Positions 7,593 through 16,305 of a stretch of DNA of 35,340 nt are shown here, piece after piece. The notes beneath the pieces were generated by a model. That model had not been told where the DNA came from, searched no databases, and saw only the letters and a list, made by a program, of their open reading frames with translations. A program made the position numbers and the translations under genes. This DNA comes from Clostridium drakei (GTDB lineage Bacteria > Bacillota > Clostridia > Clostridiales > Clostridiaceae), in contig NZ_JIBU02000078.1 of the NCBI RefSeq assembly GCF_000633595.2, forward strand, positions 1 through 35,340. Direction: 5' to 3'. Numbering within the stretch: position 1 is the stretch's first letter; the number at the start of each line of letters is the position of its first letter.

Positions 7593-9524
7593 TTATTTAG
7601 AAAGCAACTCTTTCACTGTTGGAAATTTTTCTATATCAGTATGAGGCAAGAAGCATGCTGATACAAATTCATCCATATAACTAGGTTCTACACTTAATTC
7701 TACATAAGTCATACTATTTGATACTTCCTCTAACTTATGTCTAGCATCTTCACTCATTAAAGTTAAATAACATCCCATTAAAGAACTATTTCCTATATAT
7801 TCTATCTTAGCTCTCTCTATATCAGGAAGCATGCCTATTTTCACTGAATTACCAATATCTAAGCTATTTCCTATACCACCTGCTATATAAATCTTATCTA
7901 TCATTGAAAAATCCATTCCAAGATTATTTAAAAGCGTAGTAATACCTGAATAAATAGCAGCCTTAGCTCTTATAAAATTATCTATATCAACCTCTGTGAT
8001 TGTTATATTCTTCTCCAAATTATATTCTTCTTTAAATACAAGTATATATTCGCCAATTCCATGCTCGTCAAATCTAATTCTATTTGTATTTAAATTCTTC
8101 ACTATTTTACCTTTTCTATCTATTATTCCAGAAAGCATCATTTCACATATTAAATCGATGATTCCAGATCCACAAATTCCTGAAGGTTTATCATTACCTA
8201 TTACAATAATTTCAGGTTCATAATTTTCTTTATCTATATTAATTTTTTCTATAGCGCCATTTGCCGCTCTCATTCCACAACTAATTTCCCCACCTTCAAA
8301 AGCAGGGCCTGCAGAACAAGCACAAGTCATTAAAAATTCCTTGTTCCCAAAAACAATTTCTCCATTTGTACCTAAATCAATAAAAAGCACATTTTCATCA
8401 ATATCCCACATTCCCGATGATAACACTCCTGCTGTTATATCTCCTCCAACATAACTTGCTACGCAAGGTGCTAAATATACAAAAGTTTCCGGATTAACCT
8501 CTACCCCTAATTCTGAGGCCTTTATAAAAGGTGGTTTGACAAAAGCAGGTATGTATGGTTCCATTCTCAAAAAATCTGGATAAATTCCCAAAAACAAATG
8601 AGACATGGTTGTATTTCCCGCTACTATAAGAGATACTATTTCATCTCTATGTATACCTGAATCTTCACACATTTCCCTTAAAATTGGATTTATAGTTTCT
8701 TGTATTACTGCATGATTTAATTCATGAAGTCCATTCTTTTTAGTAGAATACATTATTCTATTAATAACATCTGCACCATACTTTATTTGTGCATTTCCTG
8801 AAGATGCCTTTGCTACAAGTTTTCCCCCATACAAATCTACTAAACATGCAGCTACAGATGTAGTTCCAATGTCTAAAGCCACACCATATAGTCTATTTGT
8901 TGTGTCTCCTTTTTCTATATTTATTATTGTAGTTTTTCCTTGTCCTCTTGGTATATGAGTTATAGTTATATTAAAATTAGCTTCTCTTAAAATAGGAGGT
9001 ATTTTTCTAAGCATAGGAAGTCTGCAAAATACTTGATTATAACCTAATTCATTCCTCAAATGTCTCTTAATTCTCTCAAAATCTGATATATTATCATTTA
9101 ACGTTGGAAGATCTAACTTTACATAATCTTTCTTTACATAAGTTTTAAATTCCATACCCTTATCTAAAATTTGCCTCTTTGCCTTTTCAAATATTTTGTT
9201 TTCTCTTTCTCCTGACAAAGCTTCTATTTTCATATTATGCATAGAATCTGAAGCATTTGATGGTATTTCTACTGTAATATCTCCAATAACACTTGAAGAA
9301 CACGCTAAAACATAGCCTTCATTCCACTCATCATCACTTATATGTCTATCCTTTTCTGCGCTTACTTTTCCTTCAACTATTTTAATTTTACATTTCCCAC
9401 AAACACTATTTCCATTACAAGGTGCATCTATAAATATTTCTGCTTTTCTAGCCACTTCTAATAAATTTTCCCCTTGCTGTACTTCTATCTCTTTATTATA
9501 CGGAACAAATTTAATTTTTGCCAT
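7593..9524 (-). CDS. acsV: Reductive activator of corrinoid iron-sulfur protein (RACo)
   Basis: 643 residues, AAGGAGG before ATG. An N-terminal plant-type [2Fe-2S] ferredoxin domain has Cys36, Cys42, Cys45 and Cys75. A linker region follows, then a C-terminal ASKHA-fold ATPase half with ALDIGTTSVAA (phosphate loop 1), IDLGTNGEIV (loop 2) and AGGIGNSLDIG near residue 550. RACo uses ATP to re-reduce inactive Co(II) corrinoid in AcsCD to Co(I). Length and domain order match the acetogen protein; related MtvA/RamA-like activators serve other corrinoid proteins, but the location right after gcvH and acsB supports RACo. A terminator at 9543-9574 separates it from gcvH, so it may be transcribed at a lower level or from its own start. 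Confidence 0.9.
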   Translation of the reverse strand: MAKIKFVPYNKEIEVQQGENLLEVARKAEIFIDAPCNGNSVCGKCKIKIVEGKVSAEKDRHISDDEWNEGYVLACSSSVIGDITVEIPSNASDSMHNMKIEALSGERENKIFEKAKRQILDKGMEFKTYVKKDYVKLDLPTLNDNISDFERIKRHLRNELGYNQVFCRLPMLRKIPPILREANFNITITHIPRGQGKTTIINIEKGDTTNRLYGVALDIGTTSVAACLVDLYGGKLVAKASSGNAQIKYGADVINRIMYSTKKNGLHELNHAVIQETINPILREMCEDSGIHRDEIVSLIVAGNTTMSHLFLGIYPDFLRMEPYIPAFVKPPFIKASELGVEVNPETFVYLAPCVASYVGGDITAGVLSSGMWDIDENVLFIDLGTNGEIVFGNKEFLMTCACSAGPAFEGGEISCGMRAANGAIEKINIDKENYEPEIIVIGNDKPSGICGSGIIDLICEMMLSGIIDRKGKIVKNLNTNRIRFDEHGIGEYILVFKEEYNLEKNITITEVDIDNFIRAKAAIYSGITTLLNNLGMDFSMIDKIYIAGGIGNSLDIGNSVKIGMLPDIERAKIEYIGNSSLMGCYLTLMSEDARHKLEEVSNSMTYVELSVEPSYMDEFVSACFLPHTDIEKFPTVKELLSK

Positions 9525-9542
9525 ATCCTGTAAATACCTCCT

Positions 9543-9574
9543 TAAAAAAAACTTTCTCGGCTGAAAACCGAGAA
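9543..9574 (-). terminator. Terminator after gcvH
   Basis: TTCTCGG-TTTTCAG-CCGAGAA, a perfect 7-bp GC-rich stem, followed on the minus strand by AG and eight T. It lies between the gcvH stop and the acsV ribosome binding site, so it marks the 3' end of most Wood-Ljungdahl transcripts. Downstream genes would rely on read-through or another promoter. Confidence 0.8.
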
Positions 9575-9581
9575 GTTCTTT

Positions 9582-9956
9582 CTATTTTAAGCCTGCCTCG
9601 TATTTTGAAGCACTTAATAAATTATCAAGTTCACCTTTATCACTTATCTTAATTTTTGCTATCCATGCATCATAAGCATTTTCATTTACATATTCTGGCT
9701 CATCATCTAATTTTTCATTCACTTCTAATACTTCTCCAGACAAAGGTGCTATCAAATCAGATGCTTTCTTTGAAGATTCAACTACTCCAAATGCTTTATC
9801 CTGAGTTATTTCATCTCCCACTTCCGGCATTTCAACAAATAGTATTTCACCAAGTTGATCTTGTGCAAAATCACTTATTCCTATCAATGCAGTATCTCCA
9901 TCTACTTTAACCCATGTGTGTTCTTTACTATAATACAAATTTTCTGGGAAATCCAT
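9582..9956 (-). CDS. gcvH: Glycine cleavage system H protein
   Basis: 124 residues. It shows the GcvH lipoyl domain, with the motif GVVESSKKASDL; Lys63 is the expected lipoylation site. The C-terminal helix region (NENAYDAWIAKIKISD) is typical. H protein carries the aminomethyl or reduced lipoyl intermediate between the P, T and L proteins. No gcvP or gcvT is in the window, but lpdA (L protein) is in the same operon. It may therefore work with P/T encoded elsewhere, connecting methylene-THF to glycine. Last gene of the operon before a terminator. Confidence 0.93.
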   Translation of the reverse strand: MDFPENLYYSKEHTWVKVDGDTALIGISDFAQDQLGEILFVEMPEVGDEITQDKAFGVVESSKKASDLIAPLSGEVLEVNEKLDDEPEYVNENAYDAWIAKIKISDKGELDNLLSASKYEAGLK

Positions 9957-10001
9957 TTTACCACACCTCTTTTACAGTTTTATTTTAATTATACTTAGAA
10001 A

Positions 10002-10045
10002 TTAGGATGCCAGAGTGCCAGTATTTTGGTATTCTGACATCCTAA
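10002..10045. repeat. Hairpin between acsB and gcvH
   Basis: 13-bp stem (TTAGGATGTCAGA / TCTGGCATCCTAA on the minus strand, one G-U) with an 18-base loop. There is no U-run, so it is more likely a processing or stabilising element of the acsB mRNA end than a terminator. Confidence 0.5.
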
Positions 10046-10068
10046 CTAATGTCATATTTTAAATTTTG

Positions 10069-12195
10069 CTACATTATTGGATCCATAGTTAATGCTGGAT
10101 GTCCTTTTTTCTCTAAGAATGCTAGTACTTCATCTGATTCTATAGCTATACTTTCATCACAAATCATATCTGCAAAATTATCTACTCCATATAATTCTTT
10201 TGCAGTTTTATTTAATTTTTCTGCTACAAAATCTTTCAACTCTTTTGGCATCCATACTATTCTGCCTATTCCACCTTCAGCTTTCATGAATTTCTTTGAT
10301 GGAATAAATGATCTACCATGTCCCATAAATCCTGGTGTCTGCACTCCACCACCTGTCATTGATGCAAGTTCACCAAATGTCATTCCAAGAGGAGTTGTTG
10401 CTCCATGTTCTCTATTTACTATTACAACACCATTAGCTTCTGGCATTATACCTGTTATACACTCAAAACATCCACAGGATGTCATAGGATCTTGCAATAT
10501 ACTATATAATGTAACATTATTTACAGCACCTTGTGATATTTGTGAAACAGTTTCATTTACCCTATCCCAAATACCTGCATTTTCATCTACTAAACCTTCT
10601 TTTGGTACTGCTTGACATGGTCCTGTTGGATTTAATTCAAGTGTTGCTTTTGCATCAAGCCATGAAACTGCACCACAAAGTCCTAATCTCTCTGGAGTTA
10701 CTATACATACATGTGCTGGAGCAAAAGATTGACAAAGATTACATGAATAGAAAGTGTCAACATTTTCATCTATTAATGATTCAAGTCTTTCATCTCTCTC
10801 TGCAAATCTTGGCATAGCAAGCTTATCTTTTAATTCACGAACTTTGTCTAGATCTGTAATTAATGTAACTTCACACTTATCAACAACTGATCCAAATTCA
10901 TCTAGCATTTTAGCATATATTACTTCACCAAAATGTTTTAATCTAAATCCTTTATCAAAAGCTTCTTTACCTACTCTTAATTGAGTCATGTTTCTTTGTC
11001 CAACATGCATTACACCTTCAATATAGTTCAAGAAGTAATGAAGTCTTCTTTCTAGAACTGGTTCAAAGTCTTTTTGCATGTTAGCACCAGATACTTTAAC
11101 CAACATTCCCATAGGTAATCTTCCCGGAACATCTGTTAAAGAGTCAATATCTGCTCCTATTATTTCTATCTTATGGTCTTCAACTTCACTTGAGTCTCCA
11201 CTCATTACTAATTCCCAAGCTTCAGTCTTTCCTGCACCAAATTCAATATGCATATCGCCTTTTCTTATTCTCTCACCTTCAAATGCTGCTGCAAATGAAA
11301 CTGGGATTGGAATTTCAGTAATTTTTATCTTTATTTTTCTTGCTTCAAGAGAAGTCTTAACTACTTTATCATAATCCTTTTGAGTTAATAATAATGTAGG
11401 AACTTCTGGTACAACTTGATCAGTTATTACAGGGAATCCTAATGCTATAGCACCTGCTCCTGCTGATACTACAAGTTCACTTAATGGTCCAAAAGCATTT
11501 ACAAATGCAGGAACTCTGTCAGAACAATACTGAAGAACTGAACCTAAATCACCAGGCTTAACTGCTCCGAATATTAAAGCTGCTCTTATAGCAAAACTTA
11601 CAATATGAATTACTGAAGTAACATCATATCCAAGAGGTACAACTCTTAGATCAAGACCCATCTTAACTTTACCCTCTATAGCTTGATCTATTACTTTACC
11701 AACTAAGCAAGTAAGCAATCCTTTTGATTGGTAATCTTTTATTACTTTTGTTGCAGTTTCAGCATCTGGAAATTCTCCAAGTACAACTGCCACACCTGGA
11801 ACATCACCAGTAACTAATGGTACTCCAAATGATCTGATTATTGGATCTGATATAAATCCTGAACAAGGTTCAGAATATGGTGCATCTGAAAGAACATACT
11901 TACAAGCTTCGATTATTTCTGCTGCAACTGCTGTAGCAAGACCAGAATTCAATAATTTATCTAACATTTCTTCTTCAACTATTAAACTTCTAACCACATC
12001 TAAAGCAGCTTCTAGTTCTCCAACATTTGTAATTTTTTTACCTGTAGCAGCATAAATTACTGGTAGCGAATATGCTGTATCAGGAAATGCTACCTTACAA
12101 TCTTTACCCTTTTTTTCTACAACTTCTTTGACTAAATCCTCGGCAACTTTTAATGCTTGCTTTGAGCCAGTGAATACAGTTTGATATAAATTCAT
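10069..12195 (-). CDS. acsB: CO dehydrogenase/acetyl-CoA synthase, ACS subunit
   Basis: 708 residues, GGGAGGGG before ATG. Condenses CO, the methyl group from AcsCD and CoA to acetyl-CoA at the nickel A-cluster. All A-cluster ligands are present: Cys485, Cys488, Cys497 and Cys507 for the 4Fe-4S cube (CNLC, HVC, GLC) and Cys574-Gly-Cys576 for the distal nickel. The numbering is a constant 21 below Moorella thermoacetica AcsB, matching the 21-residue shorter length. The N-terminal domain that contacts the CODH subunit is intact. It follows acsE and precedes gcvH. In Clostridium the CODH partner is encoded at the far end of the same operon (cooS). Confidence 0.97.
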   Translation of the reverse strand: MNLYQTVFTGSKQALKVAEDLVKEVVEKKGKDCKVAFPDTAYSLPVIYAATGKKITNVGELEAALDVVRSLIVEEEMLDKLLNSGLATAVAAEIIEACKYVLSDAPYSEPCSGFISDPIIRSFGVPLVTGDVPGVAVVLGEFPDAETATKVIKDYQSKGLLTCLVGKVIDQAIEGKVKMGLDLRVVPLGYDVTSVIHIVSFAIRAALIFGAVKPGDLGSVLQYCSDRVPAFVNAFGPLSELVVSAGAGAIALGFPVITDQVVPEVPTLLLTQKDYDKVVKTSLEARKIKIKITEIPIPVSFAAAFEGERIRKGDMHIEFGAGKTEAWELVMSGDSSEVEDHKIEIIGADIDSLTDVPGRLPMGMLVKVSGANMQKDFEPVLERRLHYFLNYIEGVMHVGQRNMTQLRVGKEAFDKGFRLKHFGEVIYAKMLDEFGSVVDKCEVTLITDLDKVRELKDKLAMPRFAERDERLESLIDENVDTFYSCNLCQSFAPAHVCIVTPERLGLCGAVSWLDAKATLELNPTGPCQAVPKEGLVDENAGIWDRVNETVSQISQGAVNNVTLYSILQDPMTSCGCFECITGIMPEANGVVIVNREHGATTPLGMTFGELASMTGGGVQTPGFMGHGRSFIPSKKFMKAEGGIGRIVWMPKELKDFVAEKLNKTAKELYGVDNFADMICDESIAIESDEVLAFLEKKGHPALTMDPIM

Positions 12196-12232
12196 TTTTT
12201 TGCCCCTCCCTAAAATTAAAATTTATATAAAA

Positions 12233-13018
12233 TTATAGTTCTAAATAAGAATCAGCATATAAAACAGCTCCATTTATAACATCGCATGTTTTAATTGTTT
12301 CCATTAATCTTAAATCACATGGATTCATTATTGCTGAAGTTAATCCACATTGTATAGCCATTGCTGCAAAAGCAGTATCCATTATTGGTCTTATATTCTT
12401 TGGTGCACCATTAGAAACATTACTTAATCCACAACAAGTTCTAAGTCCCATTTCACTTATAAGTCTAACAGCTTCTAGAACTTCTTTTTGTTTATCTTGC
12501 ATTCCTTTTATTACTAGGAACAATGGATCAAATAATAAATCTGTTGGTTCCATTCCAAGACCCATTCCTCTTTCAAGCATTTCTGTGCAGTAAGCCATTC
12601 TCTCATCATTGTCCTTAGTTATACCTTCTTTTGCACATAATGCAATACACATAGCTTCATATTCTGCAGCTAAATCTATATTTTCAATTCTGCCACCAGC
12701 ATCAGCTGAATTTACAATTGGTTTTCCTTTTTCTCTATTGTAAACTTTAAGTCCAGCTTCTATTGCTTTCTTATTTGTTGTATCCAATGCAAGGGGAACA
12801 TTGTCAAATTCTTTTTGAAGTAATTGAACTCCCCATTTCATTATTTCTTCTCCATCTTTTTCAGCTGGTCCTATGTTGAAATCCAAATAATGAGCACCTG
12901 CGTCTAATTGTTCTTTTGCTCTTTTTAAAATTTGTTCTGGGTTTCTTTCTTCTATAGCTTTTCTGATAGCTGGAGATATGCAGTGTATTCTTTCACCAAT
13001 AACAATAAATTTATCCAT
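12233..13018 (-). CDS. acsE: 5-methyltetrahydrofolate:corrinoid iron-sulfur protein methyltransferase
   Basis: 261 residues from the ATG at 13018, about 10 bases after AGGGGGG; a TTG at 13024 in frame is too close to the ribosome binding site. Pterin-binding TIM-barrel protein: IGERIHCISP at the N-terminus, HYLDFNIGPA and LALDTTNKKAIEAGL, then NSADAGG and LFDPLFLVI. Transfers the methyl group from methyl-THF to Co(I) of AcsCD. Length equals the known AcsE (~262). Located between acsC and acsB, with a perfect hairpin in the spacer towards acsC. Confidence 0.95.
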   Translation of the reverse strand: MDKFIVIGERIHCISPAIRKAIEERNPEQILKRAKEQLDAGAHYLDFNIGPAEKDGEEIMKWGVQLLQKEFDNVPLALDTTNKKAIEAGLKVYNREKGKPIVNSADAGGRIENIDLAAEYEAMCIALCAKEGITKDNDERMAYCTEMLERGMGLGMEPTDLLFDPLFLVIKGMQDKQKEVLEAVRLISEMGLRTCCGLSNVSNGAPKNIRPIMDTAFAAMAIQCGLTSAIMNPCDLRLMETIKTCDVINGAVLYADSYLEL

Positions 13019-13080
13019 TTTCAAATGACCCCCCTGTTTTATATGATTAATTTTTTAAAGTAAAATTTTATATTATTTAT

Positions 13081-13114
13081 AATTGAGAATCAAGACATAA
13101 CTCGATTCTCAATT
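13081..13114. repeat. Hairpin between acsC and acsE
   Basis: Perfect 11-bp inverted repeat (AATTGAGAATC / GATTCTCAATT) with a 12-base loop, no U-run. A candidate mRNA-processing or stabilising structure at the 3' end of acsC. Confidence 0.5.
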
Positions 13115-13133
13115 GTAAACTTCAATACTTTTA

Positions 13134-14486
13134 TTATTTGATATTTAACTCTTTTAAGAATTTAGGAATGAACATGGCTTCTGTTGTTCCAACTGTAACA
13201 TCCCAACCTGGTAATTTCTCTTCCAAATCACCTTTTAATACAGCAACTTTTCCTGGAAGTATAAGCTTTCTACACTTAGTTTTGTTTTCTATTCCTGATT
13301 CTTTTACAAATTCTGCAATAACACTTGAAGTAAACTTGCCAGCAGCCCAAGAAGTAAGCACTGAGTATCCACCTGCATCTGGAATTAGCATCCAAACTGG
13401 CATTTTAGATCTTTCAACTTCTCCAGTTACTATAAAGTAAGTTAATGCGAAGTCAACAGTACATATTACTGGTGAATTTTCATCTGCACCGTTAAATCCA
13501 TATATACCTGGTTCAACTCTCATTGGTTTCTGAGGATCTGTAAATATATTCTGTCTTACTCCATATAAAGGTAATGCTCTAACATAATCCATATCACTTA
13601 AAACTATTAATGAACCATATTTCATTGTAAATAATGTAGATAATGCTACTTCCATGAACTTATCACCTTTTGAAAGTTCATCTACAAATAATATTGAAGG
13701 ATAACCAAATACTCTGTCTTGATCTTGGATATTTATTCTTCTTATTTGAACTGTATTTTCAAAAGCTTCTTTTATTGAGGCTGAACCTGGATCAAGAACT
13801 AAATTCTTATATCCTAATTTGTGTATTTCTTCAACTAAAGCATATAATGCTTCTAAACTTTCAGCTTTTACTCCTAATGCTAAGTTGTCTGCTTTCACTA
13901 ATTCAACAAAAGCAGCATAATTGTCTTTATTAGCACCATATACTAATGGATTTTCATCTTTTACTAAATCTAAAGCTTCTTTAGCAACACTGGCATCTTC
14001 ACAAATTAATGCATAAGCAACCTTTAATCCACTTGCTTTTACTTTATTAATTAAAGCAATATACTTATCTTTATTTCCAGCATATTTCAATGCTGCAAAT
14101 TCAACTTTCATATCTTCGCCGATTCTTACATAGTCAACTTCTTTCATATGTGCAATTTTAGCATCTACTTCAGCATCATCCATAGAATCACTTAATAAAA
14201 CTGCAAATCTATTTCTGTTTACTAATGTTTTTTCATGACGGAACATAACAGTTTCTCCGCCTAATTTATATTCAGTATCACCTTTACCTATTGTTACAGT
14301 TTTCATTAATGGTGCTGTAGCTTCTGATAATTTTTCTAAAGCTTCAGAACTCATATGTGGACATTTTCCTATTTCTACAGCTCCTGCTGCAACCTTCATT
14401 GAAAATGCCAAACAAGTTGGGAATCCACAATCTTTACAATTCTTTTTTGGTGTTAATTTAAATATATCTAATCCTTTTAAAGCCAT
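13134..14486 (-). CDS. acsC: Corrinoid iron-sulfur protein, large subunit
   Basis: 450 residues, GGGAGG before ATG. The N-terminal 4Fe-4S domain has Cys17, Cys20, Cys25 and Cys42 (CKDCGFPTC...GKCP), the low-potential cluster that reduces cobalt. A TIM barrel follows, and the C-terminal part (DAGGYSVLTSWAAGKFTSSV) matches the cobamide-binding domain. With AcsD it accepts the methyl group from AcsE and donates it to AcsB. Next to acsD (47-base spacer), as in other acetogens. Confidence 0.96.
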   Translation of the reverse strand: MALKGLDIFKLTPKKNCKDCGFPTCLAFSMKVAAGAVEIGKCPHMSSEALEKLSEATAPLMKTVTIGKGDTEYKLGGETVMFRHEKTLVNRNRFAVLLSDSMDDAEVDAKIAHMKEVDYVRIGEDMKVEFAALKYAGNKDKYIALINKVKASGLKVAYALICEDASVAKEALDLVKDENPLVYGANKDNYAAFVELVKADNLALGVKAESLEALYALVEEIHKLGYKNLVLDPGSASIKEAFENTVQIRRINIQDQDRVFGYPSILFVDELSKGDKFMEVALSTLFTMKYGSLIVLSDMDYVRALPLYGVRQNIFTDPQKPMRVEPGIYGFNGADENSPVICTVDFALTYFIVTGEVERSKMPVWMLIPDAGGYSVLTSWAAGKFTSSVIAEFVKESGIENKTKCRKLILPGKVAVLKGDLEEKLPGWDVTVGTTEAMFIPKFLKELNIK

Positions 14487-14533
14487 TTTAAATCCTCCCT
14501 TATTTAAATCCCAGTATAAAATTTAAATTTACA

Positions 14534-15463
14534 TTAAGCTAATAATTCGCTTACAAATTTTTTAATAGTTTCTAATGATTTTGGATGACGTAGAATTACT
14601 GCATTTGATCCTGATGCTAAAACGCCTGCTGCTGTTGAAACTTCCATAGAAATTCCTCTTTCCTCTAAGTTATCCCATGTTTCTTCATCAACTGATTCTT
14701 TTACCTTCCAAGTTTCAAATGCAACTGGTGTAATTATAGGCACCTGTAAAGTTTTATCATTTTGTCCTAATGCTGCTAGTCTAACTCTATCTAAAGTTGA
14801 AATAACATATTCATATCCATACCCTGCTGCTGAACATCCTACATTATCAATTATTTTTTCATTACCAACACCCAATTGATTTACTAATATGTTTATTTGT
14901 TTTGCAAGGTTTATGTCAACAGATGATTCTGCACCAATCTTATGGTTATATGCCATTGCACCTGCTGCTGCTATAGTTTTGTAGTTATCTTCTACTGCTG
15001 ATAAAAGAAGAACATTGTGTCCATCTAATTCTTGAGCAATTTTTTCAAATAACTTAGCATCTTTATCATGATTTCCTGTTCCAGCTACAACAAGAGGAGT
15101 TTTTATAGCTTCTACCACAGCCTTTGCTGTTTTAGCACACTCTTCAACTGAATTATCTTTTCCATTTGGATCTGCTGAATCTAATTTTAAACAGATAAAA
15201 TCAGGAGCATATTTTTCTTCAATGCACTTTGCCCAAGCAACTGGATCATTACATACATCTTTATAAAGCTCTAATATTGCCTTTGGCCAACCTTCTAAAT
15301 CATCTGTAATATCCATACCCAATTTAGGAGCGTTTCCTGTATCTCCATCAAAGGAATAAAAAGGAAGAACACTTTCTCCACCTAATTTTATAGCTTTTTC
15401 ACCTGTTCCAATTTCTACTTCACAAATCTTTCCTGAAAATTTCTGTACTGACTTTTTGAACAT
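14534..15463 (-). CDS. acsD: Corrinoid iron-sulfur protein, small subunit
   Basis: 309 residues, AAGGAGG before ATG. TIM-barrel subunit of the CoFeSP heterodimer, recognisable by LGGESVLPFYSFDG and FICLKLDSADPN near the middle and by DNVGCSAAGYGYEY. It has no iron-sulfur cluster of its own and helps cap the cobamide. Directly upstream of acsC in the transcript and downstream of a cooC-type gene that starts the ACS half of the operon. Confidence 0.96.
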   Translation of the reverse strand: MFKKSVQKFSGKICEVEIGTGEKAIKLGGESVLPFYSFDGDTGNAPKLGMDITDDLEGWPKAILELYKDVCNDPVAWAKCIEEKYAPDFICLKLDSADPNGKDNSVEECAKTAKAVVEAIKTPLVVAGTGNHDKDAKLFEKIAQELDGHNVLLLSAVEDNYKTIAAAGAMAYNHKIGAESSVDINLAKQINILVNQLGVGNEKIIDNVGCSAAGYGYEYVISTLDRVRLAALGQNDKTLQVPIITPVAFETWKVKESVDEETWDNLEERGISMEVSTAAGVLASGSNAVILRHPKSLETIKKFVSELLA

Positions 15464-15482
15464 AACTTAATGCCTCCTTAAA

Positions 15483-16256
15483 TTATTTATTAAATTGGAT
15501 TTTTGATAAAATATCATATAGTGTTTTTTTAGAAGGGGAATCCTCTGGCATATCTACTAGAGGTTTCCCACTTGTATCATACTCATAAATGGTAGAATCC
15601 ATAGGTACAACACCTAATAAATCTAGATCTTGTTTTTTTATTTCTTCCATAGTTCCATCATTTATTTTGCCTTCTGGAGCTCTATTAACTATAAGAAAAA
15701 TTTGGCCTACTTTTAATTTCAATTCATCAACTAACCTTCTTATTCTTCCTACAGCTTGAATACCTCTTCTAGAGCAGTCGCTTATTAAAAATAATGTATC
15801 AATATTCTCAACTAGCTTCCTGCTCAAATGCTCCATTCCAGCTTCATTATCTATAATTATATATTGATAATTTGCAGCTAAAGAATCTATCTGAGACTTT
15901 AACACCCCATTTACATAACAATAGCATCCAGGCCCTTGGGATCTTCCCATTACAATCATGTCATAGCCATCGCCTTCCGTTATGGATGTATTTAATTTGT
16001 ATTTTAAGTAATCAGCTTTTAACATGCCTCCCGGAAATTTATTACCTTCAAGTGATTTTTGGTTTACATCTTCTTTTATATCCCCTATAGTTTCTTCTAC
16101 TTCTTCACCTAAAACTTCATTTAAATTAGCATTTGCATCAGCATCTACAGCTAGTATTGGTTTTTCTCCTTTTTTTACAAGATAATCTATTAACAATCCT
16201 GTTAATGTAGTTTTACCAGTTCCACCTTTTCCTGCTACAGCTATTTTATATGCCAT
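15483..16256 (-). CDS. cooC2: CooC-type nickel-insertion ATPase, second copy (AcsF-like)
   Basis: 257 residues from the ATG at 16256 (MAYKIAV), preceded by AGAAGGAGG; an upstream in-frame start would place the ribosome binding site inside the gene. MinD/ParA-type P-loop GKGGTGKTT (9-17), and a CxC pair (Cys111, Cys113) matching the metal-binding motif of CooC dimers. Its place immediately before acsD suggests A-cluster (ACS) maturation, as reported for AcsF, whereas the copy beside cooS probably serves CODH. The division of labour is inferred from position. Confidence 0.88.
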   Translation of the reverse strand: MAYKIAVAGKGGTGKTTLTGLLIDYLVKKGEKPILAVDADANANLNEVLGEEVEETIGDIKEDVNQKSLEGNKFPGGMLKADYLKYKLNTSITEGDGYDMIVMGRSQGPGCYCYVNGVLKSQIDSLAANYQYIIIDNEAGMEHLSRKLVENIDTLFLISDCSRRGIQAVGRIRRLVDELKLKVGQIFLIVNRAPEGKINDGTMEEIKKQDLDLLGVVPMDSTIYEYDTSGKPLVDMPEDSPSKKTLYDILSKIQFNK

Positions 16257-16305
16257 TGTATAACCTCCTTCTATTGTCATGTATAGGGCTTCTAAGTCCT
16301 ATTCT

